Assembly: GCA_905233375.1 (NCBI GenBank)
Contig: CAJOEJ010000004.1
Location: 1-64,000, forward strand
Direction: 5' to 3'
DNA from: Paludibacteraceae bacterium
GTDB taxonomy: Bacteria > Bacteroidota > Bacteroidia > Bacteroidales > Paludibacteraceae
DNA: 64,000 nt
Under the pieces are notes generated by a model. It saw only the letters and a program-made list of their open reading frames with translations. It was not told the DNA's origin and ran no database searches. This document shows positions 28,001-36,686 of the stretch, piece after piece; the first letter of the stretch is position 1; each line of letters starts with the position of its first letter. A program made the position numbers and the translations under genes.

Positions 28001-28461
28001 GTCGTAACAGACACACCCGCCAACTTACCTTGCAATGCCTCGCTGGCGGAAGCAACCGGAACATCCTTGAGCTGGTCGGCATTCACCGAAGCGACCGAAG
28101 TCACCAAGTCACGTTTCTTGGTCGTACCATAACCGGTAACTACTACCTCCTCGAGCACCTCGTTGTCCTCCGAGAGCACAACATTGATTACATCGCCGGT
28201 GATCTCGATCTCCTGGGTTTTCATACCGATGTAGGAGAAAATCAAGATCTTGGCATCCGCCGGTACATCGATGCTGAAGTTACCATCGAAATCCGTCACC
28301 GTACCGAGCGTAGTACCCTTAACAACTACAGACGCCGAGATAATTGTCTCGCCCGTCTGATCCTTCACTGTTCCGGACACCAAACGCGCCTGCGCATACG
28401 CGCCCACTAAAAGCAAGGCGGATAGCAGCATTGAACGGAACACACTGACATTCAGTTTCAT
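25066..28461 (-). CDS. SusC/RagA family TonB-linked outer membrane protein
   Basis: carboxypeptidase-like N-domain, VVVTGYGTTKKRDLVTSVASV, KIRVRGGTSLTQSSDPLYIVDGF, DVLKDAAATAIYGAQGANGVIIITTK. Confidence 0.97.
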   Translation of the reverse strand: MKLNVSVFRSMLLSALLLVGAYAQARLVSGTVKDQTGETIISASVVVKGTTLGTVTDFDGNFSIDVPADAKILIFSYIGMKTQEIEITGDVINVVLSEDNEVLEEVVVTGYGTTKKRDLVTSVASVNADQLKDVPVASASEALQGKLAGVSVTTTEGGPDADVKIRVRGGTSLTQSSDPLYIVDGFQVSSISDISPSDIQSMDVLKDAAATAIYGAQGANGVIIITTKDADNTAEDKTQIHFDYSGYMGWKQMAKKYDMMDVDDFILMQYEYAHYRAKGSATEMPSNFHQYFDPKYAATQKKEDAQSIPPLQPILDYWHDQKVTDWQEETFGHHGLNSNHSFTVSGGNKTANFSLSYNRVDDEGIMYGSDYNRNNISLKTKFKPLKDLTLSFTARFSNTQILGSGTNTADDAGSKTESRVRNAIAYTPIEFFAKDKPIEGMEGYDQMGSLYDPITTIDHNYRNKIDNKYTLQGYVSYKFAKMFTWKTELGYEGRYQDQDRYYGPTTYYSRSGDGSTYAGGAGYGHVVMTNNKSSRFKNTNTLEFKKKWGENHDLGILIGEEMQILHGELRTYNGYGYDASLTGKEVFNYIGSAKAYNSRSYVNPADNMLSFFARANYVLFNRYYLTATFRADASTRFAKGNQWGFFPSAAVAWRIIDEPWMEPAQEVMSNFKLRLSYGSVGNNNVDLGYLRAEYLSNSTANNEVFTNKLTDGGSDIIAANNKLKWETTITRDLGIDLGFFNERLTGTIDLYWNNTKDLILKYALYGLGGYNYQYRNIGSTDNKGVEFAVNAVILDKRSKSLSYGLTFNANISHNYNKVVDLGGMTELQVSAGCFSANYDNKDYEFLVTPGSKVGDIYGYQTAGWYTPEDFVSYDPTKYRWYGEDGKAVSTILGEARPGMVKLVDQNGDNVINAKDRIVLGNTQADVQGGFGLNFHIGGEKWGKIDLSTQFTYSVGNEVVNLSALDYGTIFDKSKLRNTTANLAYGMRYSLFRQDGTFIPTDGFTAGGDGRISGDEYAAMSAAIASANSGAVIANPISDNIALTDQYVEDASFLRLSSLTVGYTLPERWMKTAHIKTARIFFTGSNLFCVTPYSGADPEVDTRSKINPLATGVDFSAFPKSRAFNFGINLSF

Positions 28462-28615
28462 AAAGAGAATTTGTTTGTGTTGATATTAAAGTTAAATGAT
28501 TTTTATTGCTTGCATCTATTATCAAACGGTGGCAAAATTACTACTTTTTTGCCACATTCATGTGTAAAAATTGACGGAAAAATTACACAGATGCATTTTT
28601 TGCCACTTTGAGTTG

Positions 28616-30583
28616 TCAAAACGGCTCTGCGTAGGTACATCCTTCCCTCCAACGGGAGCATCCGTACCGCGTGTTTCCACGGATGATGAGTCCCTGCCGG
28701 CAAACAGGGCACAACATGCCTGCTTTATTCGACTTGACGTCTCTCACGACGCCGGAAGTCATTTCCTTAAGTTCGTCCAGGAATTGTTGCGGCGTGTATT
28801 CGCCGCGCTCTATCTCCCGCAGTTTCTTCTCCCACAAGCCGGTCAGTTCCGCCGATTTGAGCAGCGGCGAGATGATGGTATGAATGAGGTTAATACCGGT
28901 TTCGGTAGCACGAAGCGATTTGCCTTGCTGGACGATGTATTTGCGCTGGTACAGTTTTTCGATGATGGCGGCACGGGTGGAAGGACGTCCTATACCGTTT
29001 TCCTTCATCGCGTCCCGCAGTTCTTCGTCCGCCACGGTCTTGCCCGCCGTCTCCATCGCGCGCAGGAGCGTCGCCTCGGTATAGTACTGGGGAGGTGTGG
29101 TCGTTTTTTCTTTCAGCAAAGGTTCATGGGGTCCGCTCTCGCCTTGCACAAACGCCGGAAGTGACTTGGTCTCCTCTGCATTCTCCGGGTTTTCGGCATC
29201 ATCGGAGTTGTCCTTTGCGCTTTGTGTCTTGTCTGTTTGTACCGACTCGAAGACGGTTCTCCAACCGGGTTTGAGCACTTCGCGTCCCGTGACCTTGAAA
29301 TCTATCTCCCCCGCTTTCGCCAATACGGTCGTCTTGCTCACCTCGCATTCCGGATAGAACACCGCAATGAAATGCAGCGCCACCAGATCATACACTTTCT
29401 TCTCTTCCGCCGTGAGTCCTTCCGGTCGTTGTCCGGTCGGGATGATGGCATGGTGATCCGTCACCTTCTTGTTGTCAAACACCTTTTTCGACTTGGGAAG
29501 CGAGCCCGCCCCTTTCTTGCCGTCCGCCTTGAGTCCCAACAAGGGTGCCACCTGCGGAAAGAAATCCTTTATACCGGCTAATGTATTCGGTACTTTGGGG
29601 TAGATGTCATCGCTGAGATAGGTCGTGTCCACGCGCGGGTACGTGGTCACGCGTTTTTCATATAAGGACTGGATGAGTTGGAGCGTCTTATCCGCGGAGA
29701 AGGAGTATTTCTTGTTGCAATCGACCTGCAGCGATGTCAGGTCATACAGTTTGGGCGCGTACTCGAGTCCTTTCTTTTTCTCCACGGAAGTGATGACAAG
29801 CGGCAGATCTTTTATAGATTCCACCAATGCCTCCCCCTGCTCCAGAGAAGTAATGGCGTACTCCCCCTCTTCCGCCGGAAGTTGGGCGTTAAAAATCGTG
29901 TCGCGGTAGTTCGTTTTGAGTTCCCAATAGGTGCGCGGCACGAAATGCTCTATCTCCGCCTGTCGTTTGACCACAAGCGCGAGTGTCGGTGTCTGTACCC
30001 GTCCGACGGACAGCACCTGTCGGTTGCGTCCCACTCCCTGCGCATAGCGCAGCGTATAAGCGCGTGTGGCGTTCATGCCCAGCAGCCAGTCGCCGATGGC
30101 ACGCATCAGTCCCGCCTCGTACAGATGCTGGTACTCCGACTGGTCTTTGAGCTGCCGGAATCCGTCCCGGATCGCTTCCTCCGTCAGCGAGTTTACCCAC
30201 AGGCGCTTCACCGGACATTTGCATCCCGCCTGCTGATAGACCCAGCGCTGGATGAGTTCTCCCTCCTGCCCGGCATCACCGCAGTTTATCACCTCGTCCG
30301 CCTGAGCAATCAGGTTTTTGATGATATTGAACTGTTTGTGTACGCCCGCATCGCCGGACACTTTGATGGAGAAGCGCGGCGGAATCATCGGCAGCGAACC
30401 GAGGCTCCATGCCTTCCATTGCTCCGTGTATTCCTGCGGGTCGAGCAACGCGCACAAGTGACCGAAGGTCCAGGTCACCTGATAGCCGTTTCCCTCGAAA
30501 TAGCCATCGTGCTTCTGCTTGGCGCCCAGCACATTCGCTATATAGGCGCCCACAGACGGTTTCTCCGCCACACAAACAACCAT
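28616..30583 (-). CDS. topB: DNA topoisomerase III (type IA)
   Basis: VCVAEKPSVGAYIANVLGA, TYPRVDTTYL, C-terminal zinc ribbon CPVCRQGLIIRGNTRYGCSRW. Confidence 0.93.
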   Translation of the reverse strand: MVVCVAEKPSVGAYIANVLGAKQKHDGYFEGNGYQVTWTFGHLCALLDPQEYTEQWKAWSLGSLPMIPPRFSIKVSGDAGVHKQFNIIKNLIAQADEVINCGDAGQEGELIQRWVYQQAGCKCPVKRLWVNSLTEEAIRDGFRQLKDQSEYQHLYEAGLMRAIGDWLLGMNATRAYTLRYAQGVGRNRQVLSVGRVQTPTLALVVKRQAEIEHFVPRTYWELKTNYRDTIFNAQLPAEEGEYAITSLEQGEALVESIKDLPLVITSVEKKKGLEYAPKLYDLTSLQVDCNKKYSFSADKTLQLIQSLYEKRVTTYPRVDTTYLSDDIYPKVPNTLAGIKDFFPQVAPLLGLKADGKKGAGSLPKSKKVFDNKKVTDHHAIIPTGQRPEGLTAEEKKVYDLVALHFIAVFYPECEVSKTTVLAKAGEIDFKVTGREVLKPGWRTVFESVQTDKTQSAKDNSDDAENPENAEETKSLPAFVQGESGPHEPLLKEKTTTPPQYYTEATLLRAMETAGKTVADEELRDAMKENGIGRPSTRAAIIEKLYQRKYIVQQGKSLRATETGINLIHTIISPLLKSAELTGLWEKKLREIERGEYTPQQFLDELKEMTSGVVRDVKSNKAGMLCPVCRQGLIIRGNTRYGCSRWREGCTYAEPF

Positions 30584-30588
30584 AAGAA

Positions 30589-30653
30589 TTGACGATTGGA
30601 CGATTTACGATTTAACGATTTATTTACGAGTTTTTATTATTTACGATTTACGC
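30589..30653. repeat. 7/8-bp array, ACGATT-type (left of four-helix gene)
   Basis: TTGACGATTGGACGATTTACGATTTAACGATTTATTTACGAG...TTTACGATTTACG. Confidence 0.85.
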
Positions 30654-31025
30654 AGTCGGACGTTCTTGAGAATCTATGGTTTGTTTTATTGTAGTGATTG
30701 AACGAACAATGATTCTTCTTAACTCAATACATTCATCATACAAGTCCTCCACTTGTGTACGAGACAGTAGTTCTGCATCCATAATAACACTCAACCAATG
30801 TGACGTTTCATCTATCTCTTCCTCCACCATTTTAAGTTTGTTTAGAAAATCTTTGTTCGATTTTGCCAAACAAGCAGCTCTATAATTAGCGGCAGGAGAA
30901 GTCCCTGAACGAACTATCTGCTTTGCAATGGCATTTCCTGCAATGTTATTTGGCATTTTATTTACTAACTTAATAATATTAATAGAGAACTTTCTAAATC
31001 TCTCTTTTAGTTCTTCAGTTGTCAT
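30648..31025 (-). CDS. four helix bundle protein (S23 / 23S rRNA intervening-sequence protein family)
   Basis: ELKERFRKFSINIIKLVNKMPNNIAGNAIAKQIVRSGTSPAANYRAACLAKSNKDFLNKLKMVEEEIDETSHWL. Confidence 0.9.
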   Translation of the reverse strand: MTTEELKERFRKFSINIIKLVNKMPNNIAGNAIAKQIVRSGTSPAANYRAACLAKSNKDFLNKLKMVEEEIDETSHWLSVIMDAELLSRTQVEDLYDECIELRRIIVRSITTIKQTIDSQERPTA

Positions 31026-31090
31026 AAATCGTCAATATTTAAAAATGGTCAATCAATCGTACCTCGTCAATCGTCTAATCGTAAATTGAT
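31026..31090. repeat. 7/8-bp array, AATCGTC-type (right of four-helix gene, inverted relative to left array)
   Basis: AAATCGTCAATATTT...GGTCAATCAATCGTACCTCGTCAATCGTCTAATCGTAAATTG. Confidence 0.8.
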
Positions 31091-31094
31091 AGAT

Positions 31095-33383
31095 TTAGTC
31101 TTTTGAACCGTATCCGTATCCGGCACGGAGACCTTTGACACCGTTGAGTACGCAGGCTACGTTATGCATGCGGCCTTGCTCCACCACCTGATTGATATAA
31201 TCGATCATCTCGCCCGGTGTATACTTGTACCGGCAGACGAAAATAGTCATATCGGCGATGCGATCCAACAGATAGGTGTCGCTCACCAGTGCTACCGGCG
31301 CCGTGTCCACGATGATATAATCGTATCGTTTGCGCAGCTCGGCGAACAACTCATCCACCCGGTCAGTCTGCAGGAGTTCCGAGGGGTTGGGAGGAATCGT
31401 ACCGCACGGAATCAGATCGAGGTTGGCGTGCTCGCCGCTCGGAACGATGATATCGTCCAATGCCACCGAGGGTTCCGCCAGGTAATCGGTCAGATGCCCC
31501 TTGGTACTCAGGTTGAAATAGGTAGCCAGCATCGGTTTGCGGATATCCAATCCCACCAGCACCACTTTCTTGCCCAGCATCGCCAGCGAGAGGGCGGTAT
31601 TGGAGGACACATAGGACTTACCGTCCCCGTTGATGCACGATGTCACCAGAATAACCGGCGACTGCGTCTGCTTGGGCAGCACAAAACGCAGGTTGGCGCG
31701 TATCAAGCGGAACAACTCCGCCGAGACGGTCGATTCGCCTTCGTGGATGGCTATATGGGCATTGCGGCTGTTCTGAACCAGCTGCCCTAACATCGGCGCG
31801 TTGATCTTGCGCTCAAATTCCTTGGCATCATCTATCTTGTCATTGAGCAGTACCAGCAGGTAGAGCAGTAACGCCGGCAGCAACAAGCCCAGCAAAACAC
31901 AGAGCATCAGCAGTTTCGGCAGTTTCGGATTCTTGCTGCGCACATCGCGTTGCGGCACGTCCAGTATCTTCGCCGGCATGGAGGTAGCGGCTAACATGAG
32001 GGCGTTCTCCTCCCGTTTCTGATACAGATAGACGTACAGGCGCTCCTTGATCTGCTGCTGGCGCATGACGCGTATATACTCACGCTGCTGTTCGGGCGCA
32101 TTCTCTATCTGACGGTTGAACTTCGTATCCTGCGCCTGCAGGCTGCGCTGGCGTATTTTCAGGCTCTCTCGCACCGAACCGATGGTAGCAATCATATTCT
32201 GCCGCATCGTTGCCAACTGGGCGTTCATCTGCTCGATCACAGGGTTGTCGTCCGTAGCGGTACGCAAGATACGCATCCGCTGCAACTGCAAGGCGTTGTA
32301 CTCCGACAATGCCCCTGCCAGCGACGCGTCCGACACCCCTATATTGGACGGAATGAGGCTGTTACGCTTCGTCTCGTCCCGGAGGAACTCGTCGATATAA
32401 TCCACCAGACTCAGCTGCGTCTCCACCTCCGCCATCGCCCGTTGCTCGGTGTTGCTTGCTTGTAGGAACAACTGCGCCTGGGTGTTCAGGTCGGCTATCT
32501 TGTTCTGCTCCTTGTAATCCGCTACCGCATTCTCTGCATCGCTCAGTTCGGCGGAGATAATTGCCAGACGCTCCTCGATGAACGCCGCCGTGTTGGTCGC
32601 GATCATGTTCTTATCCACCACCGCATTGAGGTTGTACTGCTCGATCATCTGGAGCAGCAACGCCTTGTCGCGTTCGGGAGCGGGGGAAGCAGTAGTGAGC
32701 GTGATGATATTCGATTCCTTCTTGTGCTGCGCCACTTTGATTTTGGAGCGGTATCCGGCAACAACTTTCTCCTTGCGTGCATGTGCCACGCGGTAAGTCG
32801 TGTCCGGGCTGAGCGGACGGTTGGCATGTACGGCTATTGTACCGACTGCCGTCTCGACGGGTTCGCCCAGTTCGCTCACACGTGTCGTAGAGCGGTGGAA
32901 AAAGCCCATCTTCGTTTTGATCTTGTACCCCGACGAAGTGCGTTTGACCCGGACGGTGAACGAACTCATCTGCGCGTCTTCGTTCAAGGCGATATAATCG
33001 ATTTGCAAAGCAGGGTTACGGAACTCCGTCTCCCACCGTAGTCCGCCGCGTTTGGAGTTGTCATCCCACAGGTTGAGTGCGTCAATAGCCTGGTACATCA
33101 GCCCTCGTGAGGACAAAACGACCACTTCGTCTTCCGCCGCCGTGTTACCGCTCAAGCCCAAAGTCATCAGCGATGCCATCGGGTTCTCCGAGCCCTCTTT
33201 CTGACGCAGCATGATCGCCGCATCGGTCGTCCATTTGGGCGCTTTGCGCAGATAATATGCCGTTCCCAGACATACAAACGCACCTACTCCGACAACGAAC
33301 CACCACCAGTGCTCCAGCACTATGCGCACCACTTTGCGCAAGTCTATCTCATTATTCTTCTGATTCATCTTAGTACTAACCAT
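31095..33383 (-). CDS. wzc: polysaccharide biosynthesis tyrosine autokinase (Wzc-like)
   Basis: N-terminal chain-length determinant domain, SPVILVTSCINGDGKSYVSSNTALSLAMLGKKVVLVGLDIRKP, C-term YGYGSKD. Confidence 0.92.
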   Translation of the reverse strand: MVSTKMNQKNNEIDLRKVVRIVLEHWWWFVVGVGAFVCLGTAYYLRKAPKWTTDAAIMLRQKEGSENPMASLMTLGLSGNTAAEDEVVVLSSRGLMYQAIDALNLWDDNSKRGGLRWETEFRNPALQIDYIALNEDAQMSSFTVRVKRTSSGYKIKTKMGFFHRSTTRVSELGEPVETAVGTIAVHANRPLSPDTTYRVAHARKEKVVAGYRSKIKVAQHKKESNIITLTTASPAPERDKALLLQMIEQYNLNAVVDKNMIATNTAAFIEERLAIISAELSDAENAVADYKEQNKIADLNTQAQLFLQASNTEQRAMAEVETQLSLVDYIDEFLRDETKRNSLIPSNIGVSDASLAGALSEYNALQLQRMRILRTATDDNPVIEQMNAQLATMRQNMIATIGSVRESLKIRQRSLQAQDTKFNRQIENAPEQQREYIRVMRQQQIKERLYVYLYQKREENALMLAATSMPAKILDVPQRDVRSKNPKLPKLLMLCVLLGLLLPALLLYLLVLLNDKIDDAKEFERKINAPMLGQLVQNSRNAHIAIHEGESTVSAELFRLIRANLRFVLPKQTQSPVILVTSCINGDGKSYVSSNTALSLAMLGKKVVLVGLDIRKPMLATYFNLSTKGHLTDYLAEPSVALDDIIVPSGEHANLDLIPCGTIPPNPSELLQTDRVDELFAELRKRYDYIIVDTAPVALVSDTYLLDRIADMTIFVCRYKYTPGEMIDYINQVVEQGRMHNVACVLNGVKGLRAGYGYGSKD

Positions 33384-33397
33384 TTAGGATTATTCCA

Positions 33398-34189
33398 TTA
33401 TTTTACAACGGTCACAATTACCGTAGCGGCACTCAGGGCGGTAGAGACGATGCTCAGCCACAGTCCGGAGTTCGCACTGTTCACCGCACGCACTTTGTTC
33501 GGCGCCACATACACCACATCGTTCTGCTGCAGATAATAATAGGGCGAAGCAAACAGATCCGCGCTGCGCAGGTTGATACGTACCACCTCCAGTTTGCCGT
33601 TCACCTCCCTGGTTACCAGCACGTTGTCGCGTCTGCCGTAAGGCGTCAGGTCACCGGCTGCAGCCAGTGCCTCCAGAATCGTCATCCGGTCGCCGTGCAG
33701 AGGCACCTGCCCCGGCGTCTTGACTTCACCCAGTACCGACACCTTCGCGTTCACCAGCTGCAGGTGAACCAGCGGATTCACCACCTGCGCCTCCAGCTGA
33801 CGCTTGACAGCCTCCGCCGCTTCAGTACGTGTCAGACCCGCCACATGCACCTTGCCCAATACAGGCAGCTCCACGTCACCCGCTTCATCGACGATATAGT
33901 ACTGCAACATAGGCGTGGTCTGCACGTTCGTCGAACCGGGTGCGGCAAACGTCACCGTCGGCAGGTTATACGGCGCTACCGCCTCCCTGTCCAGAGCGGA
34001 AACAAAGATGGTCAACGCGTCTCCGTTGCGGATAACCGTCTCAGAACGCGATATAAACGAAGCATTAATCGAATCGATTTTAGACATGTCCGCATCTGCC
34101 AGATAGGTCATCTGTTTTTGCGTGACGCAACCCGTGGCGATCATTGCCACTACAAGCGGGCAAATAAGAATCCGAGATATTTTCTGCAT
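33398..34189 (-). CDS. wza: polysaccharide export lipoprotein (Wza-like)
   Basis: lipobox IATGCVTQ; GDALTIFVSALDREAVAPYN, VLGEVKTPGQVPLHGDRMTILEALAAAGDLT. Confidence 0.9.
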   Translation of the reverse strand: MQKISRILICPLVVAMIATGCVTQKQMTYLADADMSKIDSINASFISRSETVIRNGDALTIFVSALDREAVAPYNLPTVTFAAPGSTNVQTTPMLQYYIVDEAGDVELPVLGKVHVAGLTRTEAAEAVKRQLEAQVVNPLVHLQLVNAKVSVLGEVKTPGQVPLHGDRMTILEALAAAGDLTPYGRRDNVLVTREVNGKLEVVRINLRSADLFASPYYYLQQNDVVYVAPNKVRAVNSANSGLWLSIVSTALSAATVIVTVVK

Positions 34190-34206
34190 AGTAATCAATA
34201 TAAAGC

Positions 34207-34222
34207 GGCTGCAAAGGTACAA
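34207..34222 (-). promoter_or_regulatory. putative promoter TTGTACCTTTGCAGCC for wza-wzc
   Basis: TACCTTTGCAGCC motif. Confidence 0.5.
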
Positions 34223-34331
34223 AAAAATATTGATATACGCAAATATCTGCATTTTTTTTGGATAATTATTTGTGTATATCACAAAAAAACACTAATTTTG
34301 TGGCGAATTTGTATCGTGGGGAGATTTTTTT

Positions 34332-35501
34332 ATGACGCAACAAGAACTATTATCCATCAAGCAGCGGTTCGGAATCATCGGTAACAGTCCGCTGCTCAAT
34401 AGAGACATCGAGATAGCGGTGCAGGTAGCCCGTACGGATCTGAGTGTGCTCATCACCGGCGAGTCGGGTGTGGGCAAGGAGCATTTTCCGAAGATCATTC
34501 ACACCTACTCGGCGCGCAAGCACGGCGCCTATTTCGCCGTCAACTGCGGCGCGATTCCTGAAGGCACGATCGACTCCGAGCTGTTCGGTCACGAGAAAGG
34601 TGCGTTCACCGATGCCAAGAACGAGCACAAAGGCTATTTCGAGATAGCGGACGGCGGTACGCTGTTCCTCGACGAAGTAGGCGAACTGCCGTTGCAGACT
34701 CAGGTGCGCCTGCTGCGTGTGCTCGAGACAGGCGAGTACCTGCGTATGGGTTCGAGCCAGGTGCGCAAGACCAACGTGCGCGTCGTGGCGGCGACCAACC
34801 TCAATATGCGGCAGGCTATTGACGACGGGCGGTTCCGCGAGGACCTGTATTACCGTCTCAACACCATTGAGATACGTGTGCCGGCATTGCGCGAACGCAA
34901 AGAGGACATTCCGTTGCTGTTCCGGAAGTTCTCCGTCGATTTCTGCAACCGTTACCAGATGCCGCCTCTTTCACTCAACGAGGAAGCGACACGGCTGCTG
35001 CAGAACGCCTATTGGCGCGGTAACATCCGCCAGCTCAAGAACTTAGCGGAGCAGATAGCGACCATCGAGATGGATCATCAGATCAACGCCGAGACGCTGC
35101 GCCGCTACCTGCCCCAAGAGGAGAACCGGCAGGATCTGGTGCTCCGCGTAACGGGCAAGGAGCCCGGCAAAGACTACTCGCACGAGATCGGGATACTCTA
35201 TAACCTCGTCATGCAGAACAAGAAAGACCTCGAGGAACTCAAAGCGCTTATGGAGAACGGACGACCGCTTGACATCTCGAGATCCCGGGAGCACGAGAAA
35301 GCGCCCTCTATCGAACTCCCGTCCCGCGACACCGAAGAGATCATACCCATCGAGGAAGACAACCTGCGCGTGGACGACAGCGAGCGGGAACTCATCCGCC
35401 GTGCCCTGGAGCGTACCGGCGGCAACCGCAAAGAAGCCGCAGCGCATCTCGGATTCTCCGAACGGACACTATACAGAAAAATAAAGGAGTATGGACTCTG
35501 A
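34332..35501 (+). CDS. sigma-54-interacting transcriptional regulator (no receiver domain)
   Basis: GESGVGKE, GAFTDA loop, GGTLFLDEVGELP, C-terminal Fis-type HTH. Confidence 0.92.
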   Translation: MTQQELLSIKQRFGIIGNSPLLNRDIEIAVQVARTDLSVLITGESGVGKEHFPKIIHTYSARKHGAYFAVNCGAIPEGTIDSELFGHEKGAFTDAKNEHKGYFEIADGGTLFLDEVGELPLQTQVRLLRVLETGEYLRMGSSQVRKTNVRVVAATNLNMRQAIDDGRFREDLYYRLNTIEIRVPALRERKEDIPLLFRKFSVDFCNRYQMPPLSLNEEATRLLQNAYWRGNIRQLKNLAEQIATIEMDHQINAETLRRYLPQEENRQDLVLRVTGKEPGKDYSHEIGILYNLVMQNKKDLEELKALMENGRPLDISRSREHEKAPSIELPSRDTEEIIPIEEDNLRVDDSERELIRRALERTGGNRKEAAAHLGFSERTLYRKIKEYGL

Positions 35502-35520
35502 AAAACTGAAAACTGAAAAC
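35499..35520. repeat. 7-bp array TGAAAAAC/TGAAAAC/TGAAAAC
   Basis: first TGA is the stop of the sigma54 regulator. Confidence 0.75.
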
Positions 35521-35526
35521 TTTTTT

Positions 35527-36150
35527 ATGTTTATTTCTTGTAAAAATAACAGGCTCCGCAAGAGCCATGATTCAAAGCAACAGAATATCGGAAATTTATT
35601 TACGAATAGTCTGTTGAGTGGAAGCACGCGACATCTGGCAAGATGTGTTATTTTTACAAGTGTTTATCTTTGTTTTTTTCTGCTGAATTCCTCTTGCAGC
35701 ATCAGTTATAAATTCAACGGTGCGAACATCAACTACCAGACCACTCACTCCATTTCGGTCGCCGAGTTCCCCAACAACTCCACGATGGTCAACCCGACCC
35801 TCAGCAACTACCTCTCCGAAACGATCCGCGAGCTCTACCAGCGCCAGACCCGTCTGCAGGTGCTCAGCAAAGGCGGCGACCTCGAACTGGAAGGCGAGAT
35901 CGTGGGGTACGATATCTCGCAGGGCGCCATCTCCGCCAACAGTTATGCGTCCGAGAGCAAACTGACCATCCGCGTCACGGTGCATTTCACCAATAACATC
36001 CACCCCGAGGAATCATTCGACAAGACCTACTCGGCGTACCAGACATTTGATTCCAGCCGTCTGCTGACAGATGTGCAGGATGAGTTGTGCGCAATTATCG
36101 TTCAGGAGATCGCCGACAACATCTACAACGACACCGTCGCCCGGTGGTAA
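35527..36150 (+). CDS. lptE: LptE family lipoprotein (LPS assembly); N-terminus uncertain
   Basis: LNSSCSISYKFNGANINYQTTHSISVAEFPNNSTMVNPTLSNYLSETIRELYQRQTRL. Confidence 0.75.
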   Translation: MFISCKNNRLRKSHDSKQQNIGNLFTNSLLSGSTRHLARCVIFTSVYLCFFLLNSSCSISYKFNGANINYQTTHSISVAEFPNNSTMVNPTLSNYLSETIRELYQRQTRLQVLSKGGDLELEGEIVGYDISQGAISANSYASESKLTIRVTVHFTNNIHPEESFDKTYSAYQTFDSSRLLTDVQDELCAIIVQEIADNIYNDTVARW

Positions 36151-36250
36151 AAACAGCCGTTTAATGTTCCGTTTGACCGAAACAAAGGAACATTTGCACA
36201 TTTTAACAAAAAAAAATGTCGTGAAATTTGCACACGTCATTTTTTTTTAG

Positions 36251-36264
36251 TACCTTTGCAGCCG
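36251..36264 (+). promoter_or_regulatory. TACCTTTGCAGCCG promoter/start motif
   Basis: upstream of secG. Confidence 0.5.
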
Positions 36265-36294
36265 ATTTTGGAAAAATGTAAAAAAAATTATATT

Positions 36295-36615
36295 ATGTAC
36301 ATCTTTATTACTATTTTAATTGTTATCGCCGCTATCCTTCTGACCCTTCTGGTATTGGTTCAGAATAGCAAAGGAGGCGGTTTGGCAGCAGGTTTTGCGA
36401 GCGGCAACCAGGTAATGGGCGCCCCGAAAACGGCTGACTTTTTGGAGAAAGCAACGTGGACGCTCATCGCACTGATTGTTGCGTTCAGCATTGCCGCTGT
36501 AGGTTTCAGCGCCGGACAACAAGCTTCGTCAGAGGAGCAATCGGCTATCGAGGTAGAGGCTGCTCCCGTAGCACCTGCAGGTGAGACGACCGAGCTCCCC
36601 GTTCAAGGCGAGTAA
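36295..36615 (+). CDS. secG: preprotein translocase subunit SecG
   Basis: LLTLLVLVQNSKGGGLAAGFASGNQVMGAPKTADFLEKATW. Confidence 0.92.
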   Translation: MYIFITILIVIAAILLTLLVLVQNSKGGGLAAGFASGNQVMGAPKTADFLEKATWTLIALIVAFSIAAVGFSAGQQASSEEQSAIEVEAAPVAPAGETTELPVQGE

Positions 36616-36633
36616 TCCGAGTGACTTTCCAAG

Positions 36634-36672
36634 AAAAAGGAGAAGTGTTCACCGACACCTCTCCTTTTTTAT
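36634..36672 (+). terminator. rho-independent terminator of secG
   Basis: AAAAAGGAGA...TCTCCTTTTTT. Confidence 0.8.
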
Positions 36673-36686
36673 CTCCGTACACCTTT

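Noticed and set aside
30648-31025. Avd accessory protein of a diversity-generating retroelement
   Set aside because: The four-helix protein is fold-related, but no reverse transcriptase or template/variable repeat pair was seen nearby.
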